Positions 6,387 to 14,485 of a stretch of DNA of 36,667 bases are shown here, one piece after another. The notes under the pieces were generated by a model. It worked only from the letters and a program-made list of their open reading frames with translations, searched no databases and was not told the DNA's origin. Numbering within the stretch: position 1 is the stretch's first letter; each line of letters starts with the position of its first letter. Source of the stretch: an uncultured Actinomycetes bacterium (GTDB taxonomy: Bacteria > Actinomycetota > Actinomycetes > Actinomycetales > Microbacteriaceae); assembly GCA_903920435.1 (NCBI GenBank), contig CAIXMB010000024.1, positions 1 to 36,667 of the forward strand, written 5' to 3'. A program made the position numbers and the translations under genes.

Positions 6387-8216
6387 GTGCGCCGTCTCCT
6401 CGCCCCGGTCCTGCTTCTCGCCCTCGCGTTCCTCGCCGTGCCCTCGGCTGCCCACGCGGACAACTCGGACTTCACGTTCGACTCGTTCCACGCCGATTAC
6501 ACGCTCACGCGCCTCGACGACGGAACGTCGCACCTCGAGGTGGTCGAGACCCTCGTGGCGGTCTTCCCTGACTTCGACCAGAACAAGGGGATCATCCGCG
6601 CGATCCCCGATGACTACGACGGCGTCGACCTGCGCACCGACGTCTCGTCGGTGGTCGACGAGAACGGCGACGCGGTTGCGTACGAGGTCTACTCCGACGG
6701 CGACTTCCTCGACGTGTCGCTCGGCACCGACGAGTACGTGCACGGCACGACCACCTACGTGATCACGTACTCGCAGGAGAACGTGGTGCGCTCGTTCGCC
6801 GACACCGACTCCGACGAGTTCTACTGGGACCTCAACGGCACCGGCTGGGACCAGCCGTTCGGCACCGTCTCGGGAGTGCTGCACGTCGACCCCGCCCTCG
6901 AGCCCGCGCTCTCCGGCAACACCGCGTGCTACTCCGGACCGCAGGGCACCACTGACACGTGCCCCGTCGCCACCGAGGGAGCGGCGACGTTCTCGGTGTC
7001 CGTCGACGGCCTCGCCCCGCGCGAGAACGTCACCCTCGTCGTCGGATTCGACAAGGGCACTTTCGTGGCGCCAGTCCCGACGCGAGGCGTCGTGCTGCCC
7101 GTGCCGTGGTACGTGAACCTGCTCTCCGGCGCTCTCGGTGTGCTCGGGCTCGGCACCCTGGGCGCCGCGATCGCCGCGCGAGTACGGTCGGCGCGCGGGG
7201 CCGCCTCAGGGCGCGGCACGATCATCCCGCAGTACTCCGAACCGGAGGGCATTACGATCCTCCAGGCCGCGTACCTGGAGTCGCGGCCCCTCACGGCACT
7301 ACCGGCCGCCCTCGTGCGGCTCGCGGTGCGCAAGAACATCCGGATACTCGCCTACGCCGTCGAGGGAACCGACGAGCCGTACTCCCTGCAGTACCTCGGA
7401 TCCCAGGGCGCCAACCCCGAGGACCTGGCCATCCTCGCGATCCTCTTCGGAGACAACCCCGAGGCGGGTATCACGACGCCGTTCGGCGAGTCGCAGCAGG
7501 CCGAAGGGCGCGAACTCCTCGCGCTCGCGACGAAGGCCGGCGACTCCCTCGTCTCCGCCGGGTTCAAGGAGCGCCCGCCCGGCCGCGGCCTGGGTGCCCT
7601 GCTCGTGGTCGTGCAGGTCATGCTCGGGATTGTCGCCCTCGGCACCTTCATCGTCTCCGCCGGTGCCTTCAACAACGTGAGCGCCTTCCTCTGGCCGACG
7701 ATGCTGGTCGGCACCGTCGCGTTCATCGTCACGGCCGTCCTGGCCCGCCGCCCCCTGCGACTCACGGCCAAGGGCGCGGAGGCCGACGAGTTCCTCAAGG
7801 GCATGAAGCTCTACCTGACCGTCGCCGAAGAGGATCGCCTGAGGTTCCTGCAGAGCCCGAGCGGCGCCGAGCGCATCGACGTGGGCAACAACCAGGAGAT
7901 GATCAAGCTCTACGAGAAGCTGCTGCCGTGGGCGGTGCTGTGGGGCGTCGAGGACCAGTGGTCGAAGGAGCTCGAGCTGCGGGTGCAGGCCGATCCGAGC
8001 GCCGAACCGGACTGGTTCGTCGGCCAGTCCGCGTTCAACGCCGGCGTGTTCTCGAGCGCGATCGGCGGGTTCCAGTCGACGGTGTTCGCGCCCGCGTCAT
8101 CCGGCAGCAGCTGGTCGAGCAGCGGCAGCGGCTTCGGCTCGACGTTCAGCGGCGGCTCGATGGGCGGCGGGTTCTCCGGCGGTGGGGGCGGCGGAGGCGG
8201 CGGAGGCGGCCGCTAG
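6387..8216 (+). CDS. DUF2207 membrane protein
   Basis: This 609-residue protein starts at GTG 6387, 6 nt after a TAGGCT -10 (leaderless). Residues 1-24 are a signal peptide ending in AHA. The extracytoplasmic DUF2207 domain (about 28-230) begins with the DFTFDSFHADYTL pattern and contains NKGIIRAIPDDYDG and FYWDLNGTGWDQPFG. A membrane helix follows at about 240-265, then a cytoplasmic region, two more helices at about 410-460, and a C-terminal region with the CDS's GVEDQWSKELELR. The last 40 residues are Ser/Gly-rich and end in a run of glycines. DUF2207 proteins are predicted surface or envelope proteins of unknown role; this is a normal full-length member. Convergent with the phosphatase gene (4-nt overlap). 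Confidence 0.92.
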   Translation: MRRLLAPVLLLALAFLAVPSAAHADNSDFTFDSFHADYTLTRLDDGTSHLEVVETLVAVFPDFDQNKGIIRAIPDDYDGVDLRTDVSSVVDENGDAVAYEVYSDGDFLDVSLGTDEYVHGTTTYVITYSQENVVRSFADTDSDEFYWDLNGTGWDQPFGTVSGVLHVDPALEPALSGNTACYSGPQGTTDTCPVATEGAATFSVSVDGLAPRENVTLVVGFDKGTFVAPVPTRGVVLPVPWYVNLLSGALGVLGLGTLGAAIAARVRSARGAASGRGTIIPQYSEPEGITILQAAYLESRPLTALPAALVRLAVRKNIRILAYAVEGTDEPYSLQYLGSQGANPEDLAILAILFGDNPEAGITTPFGESQQAEGRELLALATKAGDSLVSAGFKERPPGRGLGALLVVVQVMLGIVALGTFIVSAGAFNNVSAFLWPTMLVGTVAFIVTAVLARRPLRLTAKGAEADEFLKGMKLYLTVAEEDRLRFLQSPSGAERIDVGNNQEMIKLYEKLLPWAVLWGVEDQWSKELELRVQADPSAEPDWFVGQSAFNAGVFSSAIGGFQSTVFAPASSGSSWSSSGSGFGSTFSGGSMGGGFSGGGGGGGGGGGR

Positions 8217-8875
8217 AGGTCGTCTACCGACTCGCCGGTCGGGTCCTGGGCGGTCGGGTCAGCGAGCTGCGCCCCGCCCACCGGCGTGCCCTGCCACGAG
8301 AGCAATGTCCAGCCCTCGGCCGGAGTGCCCTCGAGCTCGACGACGCCGGTGTTGTCGATATCGTGCTCGCCCGCGAACGACGGCGGCACGTTCGTGGCGC
8401 GGCCGGCCACCCAGACCCTGATCGCGGCGCCGTGGCTCACGACGACGGCCCGCTCGCACTCGGCCGCGATACGCGCGATGTCGGCGTCGAACCGGGTGAA
8501 GAACTCGTGACCGTCGGTGCCGCCCGGCATCGCGGGGGAGAGGTCGCCCAGACCCCACGCGAACACCGTCTCGAGGTAGGTGCGCACACTCGCCCGGTCG
8601 GTGCGGTCTTCCAGATCACCAGCGCCGATCTCGTGGATGCCCGGCAGCACGGTCACGTCGAACCCCCGGTCCGCGGCGAGCGGCGCGGCGGTGAGCTGCG
8701 TGCGCACGAGCAGGCTCGCGTAGATGCCGTCGATCGGCGTGGACCGCAGCGCGTGCGGGATCTCCGCCGCCTGCTGCTCCCCGAGCGGCGTCAGGCCCGG
8801 GCCGGGCACCGCGGTGTTGAGCCGTCCGTCGACGTTCGCGGGGGTCTGGCCGTGGCGGATGAGGAGGAGGCGCAC
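8213..8875 (-). CDS. Histidine phosphatase family protein (phosphoglycerate mutase-like)
   Basis: This 220-residue protein starts at GTG 8875, 6 nt after a TAGGCT -10 (8887-8882), so the message is probably leaderless. LLLIRHGQT at residues 3-11 supplies the phosphorylated His8 with R7. The acidic general acid lies in the HEIGAGDLED region, and the second catalytic His is in VVVSHGAAIR near residue 147. The family removes phosphate from sugars, nucleotides or other small molecules, or acts as a mutase; length and sequence do not settle the substrate. The last 20 residues are a disordered acidic tail. The stop overlaps that of the DUF2207 gene. Confidence 0.92.
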   Translation of the reverse strand: MRLLLIRHGQTPANVDGRLNTAVPGPGLTPLGEQQAAEIPHALRSTPIDGIYASLLVRTQLTAAPLAADRGFDVTVLPGIHEIGAGDLEDRTDRASVRTYLETVFAWGLGDLSPAMPGGTDGHEFFTRFDADIARIAAECERAVVVSHGAAIRVWVAGRATNVPPSFAGEHDIDNTGVVELEGTPAEGWTLLSWQGTPVGGAQLADPTAQDPTGESVDDL

Positions 8876-8897
8876 CCTCCCAGCCTAGGTCTGGTGC

Positions 8898-9383
8898 CTA
8901 AACGGGAAGTGACTTCTCGATGAGGGAGACGATCTCCGGGGCATCCGGCTCGGTGTTCGGTCGGAATCGGTGCACCTCGCCGTTCGGGGTCAGCACGAAC
9001 TTCTCGAAGTTCCACTTGACCTTGCCCGCCTTGCCCGATGCGTCGGGGGTCTGGGTCAGCTCCTTGTAGAGCGGGTGCGCGTTGCGCCCGTTGACCTTGA
9101 CCTTGTCGAACATCGGGAAGGTCACGCCCCAGGTAAGGGAGCAGTACTCCTTGATGGCGTCGGTGCTGCCGAGCTCCTGGAGGAACTGGTTGCTCGGGAA
9201 ACCGAGCACCGTGAAGCCGCGGTCGCCGTAGGTCTTCTGCAGTTCTTCGAGCTTCTCGTACTGCGGCGCGAGACCGCAGCGGGAGGCGACGTTGACGATG
9301 AGCACGACCTTGTCGTCGTACTCGGCGAGGGAGGTCGTGGAGCCGTCGATGGTGGTGAGCGGTATCTCCGAAATGGTGGTCAC
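8898..9383 (-). CDS. Glutathione peroxidase family protein
   Basis: This 161-residue thiol peroxidase starts at GTG 9383, 6 nt after a TAGGTT -10 (9395-9390). Three family blocks are present: NVASRCGLAPQY with the peroxidatic Cys36, FPSNQFLQELG carrying the catalytic Gln, and KWNFEKFVL carrying the catalytic Trp and Asn. The usual FPCNQF block has Ser for Cys here, but a Cys in EYCSLTWGVTFPMF remains as a possible resolving thiol. Actinobacterial members usually use thioredoxin or mycoredoxin rather than glutathione; this genome makes mycothiol (mshC in this window), so mycothiol-linked reduction is plausible but inferred. Cytoplasmic, no signal peptide. Divergent from the acyl-CoA ligase. 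Confidence 0.94.
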   Translation of the reverse strand: MTTISEIPLTTIDGSTTSLAEYDDKVVLIVNVASRCGLAPQYEKLEELQKTYGDRGFTVLGFPSNQFLQELGSTDAIKEYCSLTWGVTFPMFDKVKVNGRNAHPLYKELTQTPDASGKAGKVKWNFEKFVLTPNGEVHRFRPNTEPDAPEIVSLIEKSLPV

Positions 9384-9445
9384 GTCACCAACCTACGCCC
9401 CAGAAGCTGGGATTAGGATGCGACTGAATCGATCAAAGGAGATCC

Positions 9446-11005
9446 ATGTTCCGCAGCCCGTTCTCCGACGAGGTCATCCCCAACGTGAGCGTGTACGAGT
9501 TCCTGTTCGGCGACCTGACCGACGAGGACGCGTTGCGCATCGCCCTCGTCGACGGACCGACGGGGGCCGAGACCACCTACGGGCAGCTCGTCGGCCAGAT
9601 CAACGGGATCGCGGGCGCCCTCGCCGCTCGCGGCGCGGGTGTGGGAACCGTCATCGGCGTGCTGTGCCCGAACGTGCCCATCTTCGCGAGCGTGTTCCAC
9701 GGCATCCTGCGCTCGGGTGCCACCGCGACGACCATCAACTCGCTGTACACGCCCGAGGAGATCGCGAACCAGTTGCGCGACTCGGGCGCGAGCTTCCTCT
9801 TCACGGTCTCGCCCCTGCTGCCGCAGGCGATCCAGGCCGCGACGGCCGTGGGCATCGACGCCGAGCACCTCATCGTCATCGACGGGGCGGACGGGCATCC
9901 GTCGGTCAAGGACCTGCTGATGCAGCAGGCCCCCGCTCCCGAGGTGAGCTTCGACCCCGCGACGCACCTCGCGGTGCTCCCGTACTCGTCGGGCACGACC
10001 GGCCTCGCCAAGGGCGTCAAGCTCAGCCACACCAACCTCGTCGCCAATGTCGAGCAGTGCCGCCCCGTGCTCGACGTCGAGCGCGACGACCGCGTGCTCG
10101 CGCTCCTGCCGTTCTTCCACATCTACGGCATGACGGTCCTGCTCAACATCGCGCTCAAGCGCCGTGCGCGGCTCGTGACGATGCCCAAGTTCGACCTGCC
10201 CGAGTTCCTACGGATCATCCAAGAGCACGGATGCACGTACCTCTTCATCGCGCCCCCCATCGCCGTGGCGCTCGCGAAGCACCCGCTCATCGACCAGTTC
10301 GACCTGTCGTCGGTGCGCGCGCTGCTCTCGGGAGCCGCGCCCCTCGACAGTGCCCTCGCGAACGCCGTCGCCGCGCGCCTCAGCACCCGGGTGCGCCAGG
10401 GCTACGGCATGACGGAGATGAGCCCCGTGTCGCACGTGATCCCCCCGGACCGCGACGACATCCGGCTCGGCTCGATCGGCGTGCCGGTCGCCAACGTCGT
10501 GTGCCGCATCGTCGACGTCGAGACCGGCGAGGACGTGGGCGTGGGCGAGACCGGCGAGCTGCTCGTGCAGGGCCCCAACATCATGCTCGGCTACCTGGGT
10601 CGTGACGACGCCACCCGCGACACCCTCGACCCCGACGGCTTCCTCCACACCGGCGACATCGCCCGGATCGACGAGGACGGCGTGTTCTGGATCGTCGACC
10701 GGCTCAAGGAGCTCATCAAGTACAAGGGCTACCAGGTCGCGCCCGCCGAGCTCGAGGCGCTCCTTCTCACGCACCCGCTCATCGCGGATGCCGCAGTGGT
10801 CGGTGCGCCCGACGACGACGGCCAGGAGGTGCCGAAGGCGTTCGTGGTGCGGGTCACCGACGCCGACCTGGACGAGGACGGCGTCATGGCCTTCGTCGCC
10901 GAGCACGTCGCGCCGCACAAGAAGGTGCGGCAGGTCGCGTTCATCGAGACGGTGCCGAAGTCGAGCTCTGGCAAGATCCTGAGAAAGGACCTCAGGGGGC
11001 TGTAG
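9446..11005 (+). CDS. AMP-dependent acyl-CoA ligase, 4-coumarate-CoA ligase type
   Basis: This 519-residue ANL-superfamily enzyme starts at ATG 9446, with a strong AAAGGAGA site at 9435-9442. The P-loop-like A3 motif is YSSGTTGLAKGVKLSH (about 176-191). Further motifs are GYGMTEMSP (about 318), GELLVQGPNIMLGYLG (about 371), the HTGD hinge, DRLKELIKYKGYQVAPAELE in the C-terminal domain, and the catalytic lysine in KSSSGKILRKDLR at the very end. Such enzymes make an acyl-adenylate and then the CoA thioester. Overall similarity is to the 4CL-like clade acting on aryl or medium/long-chain acids; substrate is not readable. A TAGGAT -10 lies at 9414-9419. Confidence 0.93.
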   Translation: MFRSPFSDEVIPNVSVYEFLFGDLTDEDALRIALVDGPTGAETTYGQLVGQINGIAGALAARGAGVGTVIGVLCPNVPIFASVFHGILRSGATATTINSLYTPEEIANQLRDSGASFLFTVSPLLPQAIQAATAVGIDAEHLIVIDGADGHPSVKDLLMQQAPAPEVSFDPATHLAVLPYSSGTTGLAKGVKLSHTNLVANVEQCRPVLDVERDDRVLALLPFFHIYGMTVLLNIALKRRARLVTMPKFDLPEFLRIIQEHGCTYLFIAPPIAVALAKHPLIDQFDLSSVRALLSGAAPLDSALANAVAARLSTRVRQGYGMTEMSPVSHVIPPDRDDIRLGSIGVPVANVVCRIVDVETGEDVGVGETGELLVQGPNIMLGYLGRDDATRDTLDPDGFLHTGDIARIDEDGVFWIVDRLKELIKYKGYQVAPAELEALLLTHPLIADAAVVGAPDDDGQEVPKAFVVRVTDADLDEDGVMAFVAEHVAPHKKVRQVAFIETVPKSSSGKILRKDLRGL

Positions 11006-11018
11006 GTATCCTTGCGAG

Positions 11019-11927
11019 GTGCACGATAGTCCGCTCTCCGCGAGTCCCTATGAGGTCCTTGGAGTAGGGCCGACGGCGTCGGACGACGAACTGCGTCGTG
11101 CCTTCCGCAAGGCGCTGCGCGACACCCACCCCGACACCGGTGGCGACCCGCAGCGGTTCAACGCCGTGCAGCTCGCGTGGGACCGCGTGAACACGCCGGC
11201 AAAGCGCTCCGCCTACGACTCGGGGCGCGGTGCCCACCAGGACAGGGCGGCGTTCACCGCGCAGGCGGCACGACCGCGCCAGGACACGCGGCCGAGCACA
11301 CGCTCGCACGGGCATCCGGGCGGCTGGCGCCGGGAGCGCTACCTCGAGCAATTGCGGGAATGGGTCGGCAGGGGAGTGACCATCGACGACCCGTACGACC
11401 CCGCGCTCGTCCGCAGCGCGCCGCGCGAGATACGGCACACCCTCGCCGACGCCCTCGCCGAGGAGTCGACGGCCCGCACTCTCAGCACCCTGGGGATCGG
11501 CTTCACCGTGTGGCACGACGTCGCCACGTCGTCGTCCGAGACCAAGATCGACCACATCGTGCTCGGGCCGACCGGGCTGTTCGCCATGCTCTCCGAGGAC
11601 TTCGGCGGCCCCGTTCGGGTCAAGCGCGGCGAGCTCGTCGGCGAGGCCCTGAACGGCGCGCAGCCGGTGCACGAGCTCGCCGCGCGCGCCAAGGTGCTCG
11701 CGCGGGCCCTGCGGGTGAAGTTCACGGGCCTGGTCATCGTGCTCCCCGATGACGCCATCGACGACCCCGTCACGTCCCTCGGAACCGTGCGCGGGTCGGC
11801 CGCGGTCGCCGTGAAGCAGTCGTACCTCGGAATGCTGCTGCGCCAGGGCCTGCCCGACACCCAGCCCATCGGCGGCAACGAGCTGTTCGACATCCGCACT
11901 CGACTGGCGAGCGTCCGCTACGCCTGA
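11019..11927 (+). CDS. J-domain protein with NERD-like C-terminal domain
   Basis: This 302-residue protein starts at GTG 11019, 6 nt after a TATCCT -10 that follows the ligase stop codon. Residues 10-68 are a J-domain (SPYEVLGVGPTASDDELRRAFRK, then the essential H37-P38-D39, then FNAVQLAWDRV), able in principle to stimulate an Hsp70 ATPase. A disordered Arg/Pro linker follows. From about residue 135 the sequence changes to an alpha/beta domain with IDHIVLGPTGLFAM and VVI-LPDD strands. That resembles NERD-type (nuclease-related) domains, where such an Asp follows the first strands. No Gly/Phe or zinc region is present, so it is not DnaJ itself. A specialised co-chaperone or nucleic-acid-linked role is inference. 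Confidence 0.85.
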   Translation: MHDSPLSASPYEVLGVGPTASDDELRRAFRKALRDTHPDTGGDPQRFNAVQLAWDRVNTPAKRSAYDSGRGAHQDRAAFTAQAARPRQDTRPSTRSHGHPGGWRRERYLEQLREWVGRGVTIDDPYDPALVRSAPREIRHTLADALAEESTARTLSTLGIGFTVWHDVATSSSETKIDHIVLGPTGLFAMLSEDFGGPVRVKRGELVGEALNGAQPVHELAARAKVLARALRVKFTGLVIVLPDDAIDDPVTSLGTVRGSAAVAVKQSYLGMLLRQGLPDTQPIGGNELFDIRTRLASVRYA

Positions 11928-11961
11928 GCGCCCGCGCACGACCACGCAGTAACGTCGAATC

Positions 11962-12780
11962 ATGGACTCGAACCCGATCCCGGTACGCGAGCGCCGCCAC
12001 ACCGGCTCGGGTCACGAGATCGCGCTCCCGAAGGGCGACGTCACGGAAGGCGTCGTGCGCATCGGTGACACCGTGCGCAGGCCCCACCAGCAGCAGTCCT
12101 GGGCGGTGGCGGGGTTTCTCGACCACCTCGAGTCGGTGGGCTTCGACGGCAGCCCGCGCTTCCTCGGGCTCGATGCCGAGGGCCGCGACGTGCTCACGTT
12201 CCTCGCCGGGGACGTCGCGGGCGACGACGTCGAGGAGTGGGCGCGCACGGATGCCCTGCTCGCCTCACTCGGCAGGTTCGTGCGACGGCTGCACGAGGCA
12301 TCCGTCGGCTTCGTGCCCGTCGAGCCCTTCCCGCCCCAGTCCGTCGAACAGGACCCGGTCGAGCTCGTCGCCCACCTCGACATCACCCCGCAGAACACGG
12401 TGGTGCGCGACGGCGAGGTCGTGGGCGTCGTCGACTTCGACCTCGCGGGCCCGTCGACGCGGCTCATCGACTCGCTCAACACGGCCATGCACTGGGTGCC
12501 GCTGCGCGCCCCGGAGGATCTGCGCCACGACGCCGACCAGTTCGCGCGGCTGCGGATCTTCGCCGACGCCTACGGCTGGAGCGCTGAGGAACGCGCGGGG
12601 CTCGCGGAGTTCGCCGCGGACCGGGCCGACCTGAGCTACCGGCGCATGAAGCTGCGCGCCGAGACGCTCGGCGGCGGGTGGGCCCGCATGTGGGGCGAGG
12701 GAGTCGGTGATGTTATCCGACGTCGGGCCGACTGGCTACGGGCCAACGCAACTCAGTTGTCCCGACAACTAACGACATAG
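11962..12780 (+). CDS. Aminoglycoside phosphotransferase (APH)-family kinase
   Basis: This 272-residue protein starts at ATG 11962, 6 nt after TAACGT (11950-11955). The kinase catalytic loop HLDITPQN (H138, D140, N145) and the metal-binding VVDFDLAG (D158) are intact, with FVRRLHEA before them as in the APH/choline kinase family. The N-terminal lobe is short and divergent (RRHTGSGHEIALPKGDVTEGVVRIGDTVRRP). It may phosphorylate an antibiotic, a sugar or another small molecule; no claim of resistance is made. It is followed 9 nt later by a MarR regulator whose putative operator lies within its last codons, so the two probably form one functional unit. Confidence 0.87.
   Translation: MDSNPIPVRERRHTGSGHEIALPKGDVTEGVVRIGDTVRRPHQQQSWAVAGFLDHLESVGFDGSPRFLGLDAEGRDVLTFLAGDVAGDDVEEWARTDALLASLGRFVRRLHEASVGFVPVEPFPPQSVEQDPVELVAHLDITPQNTVVRDGEVVGVVDFDLAGPSTRLIDSLNTAMHWVPLRAPEDLRHDADQFARLRIFADAYGWSAEERAGLAEFAADRADLSYRRMKLRAETLGGGWARMWGEGVGDVIRRRADWLRANATQLSRQLTT
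12755..12770. promoter_or_regulatory. Candidate MarR operator
   Basis: The sequence AGTTGTC-CC-GACAACT is a perfect 16-bp palindrome in the last codons of the APH gene, 19 nt before the marR start. It covers the position where a -35 would lie for the TAGGCT -10 at 12778-12783. MarR dimers typically bind palindromes of this length over their own promoter. Binding is inferred. Confidence 0.6.
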
Positions 12781-12783
12781 GCT
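12778..12783 (+). promoter_or_regulatory. -10 element of marR, built on the upstream stop codon
   Basis: TAGGCT begins with the TAG stop codon of the APH gene (12778-12780) and lies 6 nt before the marR ATG at 12790, which fits a leaderless start. Confidence 0.55.
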
Positions 12784-12789
12784 CTAGCT

Positions 12790-13239
12790 ATGACCCACTG
12801 GCTCGACGACGCGCAGCAGCAGGCGTGGCGCAAGCTCATCGAGGTCGTCGAACTGCTGCCCGGGGCGCTCGACTCGCAGCTGAGGCGCGACTCAGACCTG
12901 AGCCACTTCGACTACTTCACCCTCGCGATGCTCTCCGAGGCGCCCGCCCGCACCCTGCGCATGACGGCCCTGGCCGAGCTCACGAACGCGACCCTCCCGC
13001 GCCTCTCGCACGTCGTCTCGCGGCTCGAGGAGCGCGGCTACGTCGAGCGCGCCGCCTGCCCCGAAGATCGGCGGGCCACGAACGCCACTCTCACGGATGC
13101 CGGCTGGCAGAAGGTCGTGGCGACCGCCCCCGGCCACGTGGCGACGGTGCGCGACATCGTGTTCGCGCAACTGGACGATGCCGACGTCGCCGACCTCGAC
13201 CGCATCATGGCTCGGATCCTGGCGCACCTGGAGCGCTGA
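12790..13239 (+). CDS. MarR-family transcriptional regulator
   Basis: This 149-residue regulator starts at ATG 12790. It has the MarR layout: an N-terminal dimerisation helix, a FDYFTLAMLSEAPARTLRMTALAELTNATLPRLSHVVSRLEERGYV winged helix-turn-helix (about residues 40-86), the wing R-x-x-x-PEDRRATNATLTDAG (about 87-105), and C-terminal dimerisation helices. The family usually represses its own and neighbouring genes and releases DNA on binding a small aromatic ligand. Control of itself, and perhaps of the APH-like kinase, through the palindrome at 12755-12770 is inferred from position. It carries a single Cys within VERAACPEDRR. Confidence 0.93.
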   Translation: MTHWLDDAQQQAWRKLIEVVELLPGALDSQLRRDSDLSHFDYFTLAMLSEAPARTLRMTALAELTNATLPRLSHVVSRLEERGYVERAACPEDRRATNATLTDAGWQKVVATAPGHVATVRDIVFAQLDDADVADLDRIMARILAHLER

Positions 13240-13344
13240 CCGCGACAATTCACCGGGCGTTGGGCCAGTCGTATCCGTCGGTGACAGCGAATACCTGTCG
13301 GGGCACTTAGGCTGGTGTCTTCGTTCGGGAAGGTATGCAGGTCA

Positions 13345-14043
13345 GTGATCAGAGTCATCAGCTACAACCTCCGCAAGAACCGGGCTATGAAAGAGCTCGT
13401 CGAGCTTGCGAAGACCCCTGACCTCGACGCGCTGTGCCTGCAGGAGTGCATTGCGGCCGAGCTCCCCGCCGAGATCGGTGACCTCCACCTCGCCGACGCC
13501 ACCAAGAGCAACCGCCTCGGTCTGGCCGTCTATTACCGCCGCGACCGCTACGAGCAGGTGGCGAGCCAATCGTTCGAGCTCAAGAAGTCCCTGCACGACC
13601 TCATCTTCTCGCCGACGCCCGAGCGCCTCGTCGGTGCCAAGCTCGTCGATCGCGAGTCCGGGCACGAGCTCGTGCTCGCCTCGTTCCACGCCGCGCCGCT
13701 CACCGCGCTCAACTCGCTGCGCCGCAAGCAGATCAAGGCTGCCCACGAGCTGCTTCAGGAACTCGGGTCGGGCGTGCCCATCATCATGGTGGGCGACTAC
13801 AACTACCCGCTCTTCCAGGAGGGCCTCTCCGACCGGGTCGCCAAGTCGGGCTACGACCTGACCCTGAGCGACCGCCGCACCTACACCGCGTACAAGTTCT
13901 TCCGCGGGCACTTCGACTTCGTCACCTCGCAGGGCTTCACCATCGAGAACGTCGAGACCATGCCGCGCGGCTCGTCCGACCACATCCCGATCCTCGTGAC
14001 CGCCGCGTACGGTACGGCGCTCGACAAGGGCGCTGCGGCGTAA
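13345..14043 (+). CDS. Endonuclease/exonuclease/phosphatase-fold protein
   Basis: This 232-residue protein starts at GTG 13345, with a GGGAAGG site about 10 nt before it; an upstream GTG at 13315 is less likely. The fold signatures are present in order: VISYNLRKN (catalytic Asn), LCLQECIA (metal-binding Glu), ASFHAAPL, IIMVGDYNYP (Asp and Asn) and SSDHIPI (Asp-His pair). The family hydrolyses phosphodiester bonds in nucleic acids, phospholipids or phosphoinositides. The short length and lack of a signal peptide suggest a cytoplasmic nuclease or phosphatase, but the substrate is unknown. A TAGGCT hexamer lies at 13308-13313. Confidence 0.88.
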   Translation: MIRVISYNLRKNRAMKELVELAKTPDLDALCLQECIAAELPAEIGDLHLADATKSNRLGLAVYYRRDRYEQVASQSFELKKSLHDLIFSPTPERLVGAKLVDRESGHELVLASFHAAPLTALNSLRRKQIKAAHELLQELGSGVPIIMVGDYNYPLFQEGLSDRVAKSGYDLTLSDRRTYTAYKFFRGHFDFVTSQGFTIENVETMPRGSSDHIPILVTAAYGTALDKGAAA

Positions 14044-14054
14044 GAGAACTCTCA
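14041..14054 (+). promoter_or_regulatory. Shared 14-bp box, site 1
   Basis: TAAGAGAACTCTCA ends 23 nt upstream of AACAAT (14078-14083), a -10 candidate 6 nt before the ATG at 14090. It matches site 2 at 11 of 14 positions and site 3 (read on its own coding strand) at 12 of 14. It overlaps the stop codon of the preceding gene. Likely a response-regulator site (inference). Confidence 0.5.
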
Positions 14055-14089
14055 TGCCACGGCAACCGGCCACGGGGAACAATGGACTC

Positions 14090-14389
14090 ATGCGCTCCTG
14101 GGCAACGTGGATCGTGGTCGGCGCTCTCGCCGCGGCCGCAGCCGTGCTCGCCGTGCTCTTCGTCACGGGCCTCGGCACCGCCGACGAGGCAGGCAAGCCG
14201 CTCGGGGTTCCCGCGGTCTCGATCACGCCCGGCCCGTCGGCCACACCGACCCCTACACCCGACCCCACCATCGTCGATGCGCCCCCACCGGTGGCCGTTC
14301 AGCTCGACGACCACGGTGGCGACAGCGGCAACAGCGGCTCCGGAGGCTCGGGGAGCGGCAACTCGGGCAACGGCGGCAGCGACGACTGA
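14090..14389 (+). CDS. Small exported or membrane-anchored Gly/Ser-rich protein
   Basis: This 99-residue protein starts at ATG 14090, 6 nt after an AACAAT -10 candidate; ATG 14054 would be an alternative but overlaps the 14-bp box. Residues 4-29 are a hydrophobic signal or anchor helix (WATWIVVGALAAAAAVLAVL). There is then a Pro/Thr-rich stretch (TPGPSATPTPTPDPT), a short acidic segment, and a Gly/Ser/Asn tail with GSG and GNGG repeats ending in SDD. No family recognised. It shares layout and an upstream box with the Asp-rich protein that follows, so the two probably act at the cell surface under the same control. Its composition suggests a flexible, disordered extracytoplasmic part. Confidence 0.75.
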   Translation: MRSWATWIVVGALAAAAAVLAVLFVTGLGTADEAGKPLGVPAVSITPGPSATPTPTPDPTIVDAPPPVAVQLDDHGGDSGNSGSGGSGSGNSGNGGSDD

Positions 14390-14392
14390 ACA

Positions 14393-14406
14393 TGAGAGGG
14401 CTCTCA
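14393..14406 (+). promoter_or_regulatory. Shared 14-bp box, site 2
   Basis: TGAGAG-GG-CTCTCA is a perfect palindrome with 6-bp arms. It ends 20 nt upstream of TAGGCT (14427-14432), the -10 candidate of the Asp-rich protein gene. It is the most symmetrical of the three copies. Confidence 0.55.
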
Positions 14407-14426
14407 CGCTCGCCTCGTGCCCGTCT

Positions 14427-14432
14427 TAGGCT
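14427..14432 (+). promoter_or_regulatory. -10 element of the Asp-rich protein gene
   Basis: TAGGCT lies 20 nt downstream of the 14-bp box. Unlike most genes here, it is followed by a leader of about 45 nt before ATG 14486. Confidence 0.5.
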
Positions 14433-14448
14433 GCCCAGCGAGTCTGAG

Positions 14449-14470
14449 GGTGCGGCGGTCCTGCCGCACC
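14449..14470 (+). other. Leader hairpin before the Asp-rich protein gene
   Basis: Perfect 8-bp arms GGTGCGGC (14449-14456) and GCCGCACC (14463-14470) enclose a 6-nt loop. It lies in the predicted leader, just before the AAAGG site at 14475-14479 and the ATG at 14486. It could stabilise the message or tune translation; it does not resemble a riboswitch I know. Confidence 0.5.
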
Positions 14471-14485
14471 GACGAAAGGCAGCCC

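Noticed and set aside
8160-8214. GGN-rich tract at the end of the DUF2207 gene
   Set aside because: It encodes the poly-glycine tail usual in this family; no sign of a separate repeat element or frameshift.
14433-14485. Leader with a hairpin considered as a riboswitch
   Set aside because: A single 8-bp hairpin without conserved junction or pseudoknot elements; recorded only as a hairpin.
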